From Halobacillus litoralis (GTDB lineage: Bacteria > Bacillota > Bacilli > Bacillales > Halobacillaceae): DNA of 64,000 nucleotides. A program made the position numbers and the translations under genes. This document shows positions 60,630 through 64,000 of this stretch, one piece after another; the stretch's first letter is position 1, and every line of letters starts with the position of its first letter. A model generated the notes under the pieces. The model was not told the origin of the DNA. It ran no database searches and saw only the letters and a program-made list of their open reading frames with translations. The stretch covers positions 930,001-994,000 of the forward strand of contig NZ_WMFA01000001.1 of NCBI RefSeq assembly GCF_009856445.1, in the 5' to 3' direction.

Positions 60630-61548
60630 AGTCTTTGTCATCACCGATGATTCGTACTTCTCTTTCCAAATCGACGCCGAATTTTTCTTTCACTGTTTTT
60701 TGAACATGTTCAATCAAAGAGATGTAATCAGAAGTTGTTGCATTATCTTTATTGACGATAAACCCAGCATGCTTTTTAGAAACTTCGGCACCACCGATAT
60801 TGGTTCCTTGAAGATCGCTGTCCTGTATCAGCTTACCGGCAAAATATCCAGGTGGTCGTTTAAAGACACTTCCACATGAAGGGTATTCCAGTGGTTGTTT
60901 AGATTCACGCTTGTACGTCAAGTCATCCATCACTTCTCTAATTTCCTCATACTTAGCAGGCTTCAGATGGAAGGTGGCTTCTACGACGATATCTCCATTA
61001 GCTGAAATGTTACTGGTTCGATAATCAAGATCAAGTTCAGCAGCGAGCCGCTTTACAAGGTTTCCATGTTTATCTACCACATAGGCATAATCAAGCACAT
61101 CTTTGATTTCTCCACCATAAGCTCCTGCATTCATGTATAAAGCACCGCCGACAGTTCCGGGGATTCCACAGGCGAACTCTAATCCGGATAAATGCTTATC
61201 AAGAGCATAACGGGAGGTATCAATGATACGGGCACCACTTTGGGCGACCACTGTGTTGCCTTCAGAATAGATGGTATCCAGATGTTTTAAGTTGATGACG
61301 ATTCCACGTATACCACCGTCTTTAATAATTAAGTTTGATCCATTGCCAAGCAGAGTGAAAGGAATGTTGTCTTCATTCGAAAGCTTAACGACATTTTGGA
61401 TTTCTTCGTAGGATGTTGGAGTAATGAAAAAATCGGCTTTTCCTCCAAGCTTTGTGTACAAGTGGTCTTTCAACATTTCATCCACTTTAACATTTTCCTC
61501 TTTCACGACTTCCAACAATTTATTATAGATCTTTTGCTTCTTATCCAT
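60628..61548 (-). CDS. murB: UDP-N-acetylenolpyruvoylglucosamine reductase MurB
   Basis: An FAD enzyme making UDP-MurNAc for peptidoglycan. FAD site [16 protein letters not shown], then [26 protein letters not shown] and the catalytic-Ser region [20 protein letters not shown], the type II MurB layout of Bacilli. 306 residues. The ATG at 61548 is 8 bases after AGGA; a GTG 6 bases earlier is too close. Single gene on the minus strand. Confidence 0.95.
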   Translation of the reverse strand: MDKKQKIYNKLLEVVKEENVKVDEMLKDHLYTKLGGKADFFITPTSYEEIQNVVKLSNEDNIPFTLLGNGSNLIIKDGGIRGIVINLKHLDTIYSEGNTVVAQSGARIIDTSRYALDKHLSGLEFACGIPGTVGGALYMNAGAYGGEIKDVLDYAYVVDKHGNLVKRLAAELDLDYRTSNISANGDIVVEATFHLKPAKYEEIREVMDDLTYKRESKQPLEYPSCGSVFKRPPGYFAGKLIQDSDLQGTNIGGAEVSKKHAGFIVNKDNATTSDYISLIEHVQKTVKEKFGVDLEREVRIIGDDKD

Positions 61549-61802
61549 AAACACCAGTCCTATTTTAAGTTGATTATAATCTGATTGGACCTCAATCAGT
61601 TTTTCCAGCGACCTCTTTCATACAATTTATGAAATAACGGGGGAAAAGTTTCATTTTGACCTTATACAATCACGCTTCCTATTCTATCACAAATCGAAGA
61701 TGTCATTGTGGGTGATTTTGCCTCAGGCCTTTATGGGGAGGACTGGAAAGAATATTCAAAGCCATGACAGCAGAAAATAACAGCTATAGGGAGGTGTTAG
61801 AT

Positions 61803-61961
61803 GTGGCGCTGGATGTAAAATGTGAAGTCCGAAACTGTGTTCATAACAATGACGGGATTTCCTGCGGAGCAGATGAAATTTTCGTAGTCAGTCATAAAGG
61901 TAAAAAAGCGAGCAACAGCGAAGAAACGGATTGTAAAACATTTGAACCTGCAAATGTATAA
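61803..61961 (+). CDS. DUF1540 domain small Cys-rich protein
   Basis: A 52-residue protein with the DUF1540 spacing of four Cys: CEVRNC, then CGADEI and TDCKTFEP. A metal site is likely. The start is taken as GTG 61803, about 8 bases after AGGGAGG; the in-frame ATG at 61764 (65 residues) lacks a ribosome site. Such proteins are common in endospore formers, function unknown. Confidence 0.82.
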   Translation: MALDVKCEVRNCVHNNDGISCGADEIFVVSHKGKKASNSEETDCKTFEPANV

Positions 61962-61980
61962 GGTCCCCCCTATATATATG

Positions 61981-62007
61981 GGTCTGCTTTTCAGCAGGCC
62001 TTTTTTT
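61981..62007 (+). terminator. Terminator of the DUF1540 gene
   Basis: GGTCTGCT / AGCAGGCC (one G-T pair), loop TTTC, seven T. Confidence 0.85.
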
Positions 62008-62021
62008 CATTTTTTTCTCTT

Positions 62022-62069
62022 AATGAAAGCGTTTTAATTGTAAGGAATGTTTATTATATTCAGAAAAAT
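62022..62069 (+). promoter_or_regulatory. Candidate cre-like and CodY-like sites upstream of ilvD
   Basis: ATGAAAGCGTTTTAA (62022-62036) differs from the cre consensus at one defined position. TATATTCAGAAAAAT (62055-62069) differs from the CodY box AATTTTCWGAAAATT at three positions. ilvD is a known target of both regulators in B. subtilis. No clear -35 and -10 pair. Confidence 0.4.
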
Positions 62070-62158
62070 CATTGCTATGCTTCTTAGTTGTTAGTATCAT
62101 CATGGTAAGTTATTTCATTTACAAAATGATTCGGCCATTTATAAAAGGAGTGTTAGGG

Positions 62159-63859
62159 ATGGAGAAAACGAAAAAAGATTTAAGAATAAGAAGTAAAGAC
62201 ATCAGTGAAGGCGTCAATCGAGTCCCGAACCGCTCGATGTTGAGAGCTGTTGGATTTACAGATGAAGATTTCCAAAAACCTATGATTGGAATTGCGAGTA
62301 CATGGAGTGAGGTTACCCCTTGTAATGTACATATCGATAAGCTAGCACAAGAAGCGAAAAATGGAGCCGGTGAAAATGGCGGAGCTCCTATGATTTTCAA
62401 TACAATTACAGTAGCTGACGGAATTGCGATGGGCCACGAGGGGATGTTTTATTCCCTTCCAAGCCGTGAAGTGATTGCAGACTCCATTGAAACCGTCACA
62501 AATGCGGAAAGACTGGATGGTCTGGTCGCCATCGGCGGCTGCGACAAAACGACACCTGGCTGCTTAATATCTATTGGACGTTTGAACATTCCTTCGGTGT
62601 ACGTATATGGAGGAACGATTCAACCAGGAAAGCTTGATGGAGAGGATATTGATATTGTTTCGTCTTTTGAAGCTGTAGGAAAGTACCATGAAGGACAGAT
62701 CGACGACGAACAGCTGCACAGAGTTGAATGTCATGCATGTCCTGGAGCAGGTGCTTGTGGTGGAATGTATACTGCTAACACAATGGCTTCTGCTGTGGAA
62801 GCTTTAGGGATGAGTATTCCTGGTTCTTCCTCTACACCAGCGATTAATGATTACAAAGAAACGGAATGTAAACAAGCGGGTGAGCTCGTCATCGAGTTGC
62901 TGGAAAAAGAGATCTATCCTCGCGATATCATGACAAAAGAAGCATTTGAAAATGCCATCACCGTAGTAATGGCTCTTGGTGGATCTACGAATGCATTCCT
63001 TCACCTCCTTGCCATGGCCCATTCTGCTGGAGTGGATTTGACTCTGGATGACTTTGAGCGCATCAGACAGGAAGTCCCTCATATTGCAGATATGAAGCCT
63101 AGTGGTAAATATGTCATGCAGGACTTGTATGAAAGCGGCGGTGTTCCAGCTGTTATGAAATTACTTCTTGAAGAAGGTTTATTGCATGGGGACTGCCTGA
63201 CCGTTACCGGGAAAACGGTCGCTGAAAACTTGGCAGAAGTTCCTTCTCTAAAAGAAGGTCAGAAGGTCATTGTTCCGTTTGACCAGCCCATCAAAGAAAA
63301 AGGGCCACTCGTCGTTCTGAAAGGAAACCTGGCGCCAGAAGGTGCCGTTGCTAAAATGTCCGGACAGAAAATCAGCCGTTTTGAAGGACCTGCACGTGTG
63401 TACAATAGTGAAGATGAAGCGACGGAAGCGATTGTCAACGATGAGATTAAAGAAGGAGACGTTCTGGTCATACGAAATGTCGGTCCAAAAGGAGGACCTG
63501 GCATGCCGGAAATGCTTTCGATTACAGCTATGATTGTAGGAAAAGGACTGGGTGGAAAGGTTGCTCTACTTACAGATGGTCGTTTCTCAGGTGGATCCCA
63601 CGGATTCGTAATCGGCCACGTTGCTCCTGAAGCAGTCGTTGGAGGTCCCATCGGACTGCTGAAAGAAGGGGACACCATCACGATCGACAGTGATACGCAG
63701 CAAATTAATTTTGAAGTTAGTGATGAAGAATATGAGCGTAGAAAAAGCGAGTGGAAACGCCCTGAGCTTAAGCATAAACGAGGCGTACTGGCGAAGTATG
63801 CGAGACTCGTATCTTCCTCATCCAAAGGTGCCGTTACCGACTTGGATCTTGATGAATAA
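62159..63859 (+). CDS. ilvD: Dihydroxy-acid dehydratase IlvD
   Basis: Dehydrates dihydroxy acids to 2-keto acids in isoleucine, valine and pantothenate synthesis. The iron-sulfur Cys set is present: Cys55 (TPCNVH), Cys128 (GGCDKTTPG, with Lys129 next to it) and Cys200 ([16 protein letters not shown]). 566 residues from the ATG at 62159 with AAAAGGAG upstream. An in-frame upstream extension from 62072 encodes only a hydrophobic stretch and is not used. Confidence 0.96.
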   Translation: MEKTKKDLRIRSKDISEGVNRVPNRSMLRAVGFTDEDFQKPMIGIASTWSEVTPCNVHIDKLAQEAKNGAGENGGAPMIFNTITVADGIAMGHEGMFYSLPSREVIADSIETVTNAERLDGLVAIGGCDKTTPGCLISIGRLNIPSVYVYGGTIQPGKLDGEDIDIVSSFEAVGKYHEGQIDDEQLHRVECHACPGAGACGGMYTANTMASAVEALGMSIPGSSSTPAINDYKETECKQAGELVIELLEKEIYPRDIMTKEAFENAITVVMALGGSTNAFLHLLAMAHSAGVDLTLDDFERIRQEVPHIADMKPSGKYVMQDLYESGGVPAVMKLLLEEGLLHGDCLTVTGKTVAENLAEVPSLKEGQKVIVPFDQPIKEKGPLVVLKGNLAPEGAVAKMSGQKISRFEGPARVYNSEDEATEAIVNDEIKEGDVLVIRNVGPKGGPGMPEMLSITAMIVGKGLGGKVALLTDGRFSGGSHGFVIGHVAPEAVVGGPIGLLKEGDTITIDSDTQQINFEVSDEEYERRKSEWKRPELKHKRGVLAKYARLVSSSSKGAVTDLDLDE

Positions 63860-63873
63860 AAATAAATTCCACT

Positions 63874-63901
63874 AAAGCCCGGACTACATTCCGGGCTTTT
63901 C
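63874..63901 (+). terminator. Terminator of ilvD
   Basis: A perfect 10-bp stem AAAGCCCGGA / TCCGGGCTTT, loop CTACAT, T-run. An alternative 9-bp pairing GGACTACAT (63881-63889) / ATGTAGTCC (63903-63911) would disrupt it. Confidence 0.85.
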
Positions 63902-63926
63902 TATGTAGTCCCAACAATATTTCACA

Positions 63927-64000
63927 AAAGCTCCCTTTAGTGGAAGACTCAGTTTCGAGACTTTTGTTGAGTTACGGGGGCTGCGGGGAATAGCTCGCTT
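63927..64000 (+). repeat. Dispersed palindromic repeat, copy 8, cut by the window end
   Basis: AAGCTCCCTTTAGTG, then GAAGACTCAGTTTCGAGA, TTTTGTTGAGTTACGGGGGC and GCGGGGAATAGCTCGCTT match the left side of copies 6 and 7. The remainder lies outside. Confidence 0.85.

Noticed and set aside
62072-62158. N-terminal extension of IlvD encoding a hydrophobic stretch
   Set aside because: It has no ribosome site, IlvD is cytosolic and of normal length from 62159, and the region holds regulatory-looking sites.
63259-63825. Long antisense open frame opposite ilvD
   Set aside because: A reverse-frame shadow of a highly conserved gene; no ribosome site or family match.

Overview
The window is a low-GC Gram-positive chromosome segment from the family Bacillaceae. 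Gene order follows the Bacillus subtilis yvl-hprK-his-yvc-clpP-cggR-eno-secG-rnr-ssrA region closely. Protein sequences and intergenic content suggest a moderately halophilic relative such as Halobacillus. That genus call is an inference from family resemblance, not from a search. No rRNA, prophage, integrase, transposase gene or CRISPR array was seen.

Layout. 1-107 is the 3' end of a yvlD-like gene. 108-1147 is a non-coding block of nested repeats. 1148-5595 is hprK-lgt-yvoD-ppaX-acetyltransferase-glpP, running into glpF-glpK, with glpD on its own promoter. Both glpF and glpD are preceded by a leader terminator suited to GlpP antitermination. 10026-15129 holds a membrane protein of unknown function and a MerR-acyl-CoA synthetase-acyl-CoA dehydrogenase operon. 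That operon has a MerR-type promoter with a 19-bp spacer filled by a palindrome. 15354-21782 is hisZGDBHAFIE. 21872-28074 is yvcD, trxB, a Nudix gene, rapZ, yvcK/glmR, whiA and crh. clpP (minus strand) has a CtsR operator on its promoter. A tRNA-Arg(CCG), two small genes and the cggR-gapA-pgk-tpi-gpmI-eno glycolytic operon follow; CggR has a clear tandem operator.

From 38.6 to 44.5 kb the minus strand carries fruR-fruK-fruA-ptsH-ptsI and a 53-residue YtzI-like gene. The general PTS proteins thus sit in what looks like the fructose operon. secG-est-rnr-smpB-ssrA follows with the usual Bacillus synteny, interrupted by two minus-strand genes, one with a DUF2829/Tad2-like domain. 51.4-61.5 kb is a more accessory stretch. 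It has a UspA protein, a DUF2512 protein, a deiminase/amidinotransferase-fold enzyme divergent from an APC permease, a YqcI/YcgG (GntA-like) protein with a LysE-type exporter, a CotF-like spore coat protein and a YpjP protein. It also has a broken HxlR regulator beside an oxidoreductase and VOC pair, and murB. The window ends with a DUF1540 gene, ilvD and the start of another repeat copy.

The genes link carbon supply to its regulation. HprK acts on HPr and Crh, both encoded here, and these act with CcpA. HPr phosphorylates GlpK on the conserved His230. PTS fructose uptake feeds glycolysis, which CggR controls.

The most unusual non-coding feature is a dispersed, non-coding, palindromic repeat family at eight intergenic locations. 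It includes two about 550-bp composite copies in opposite orientation about 45 kb apart.
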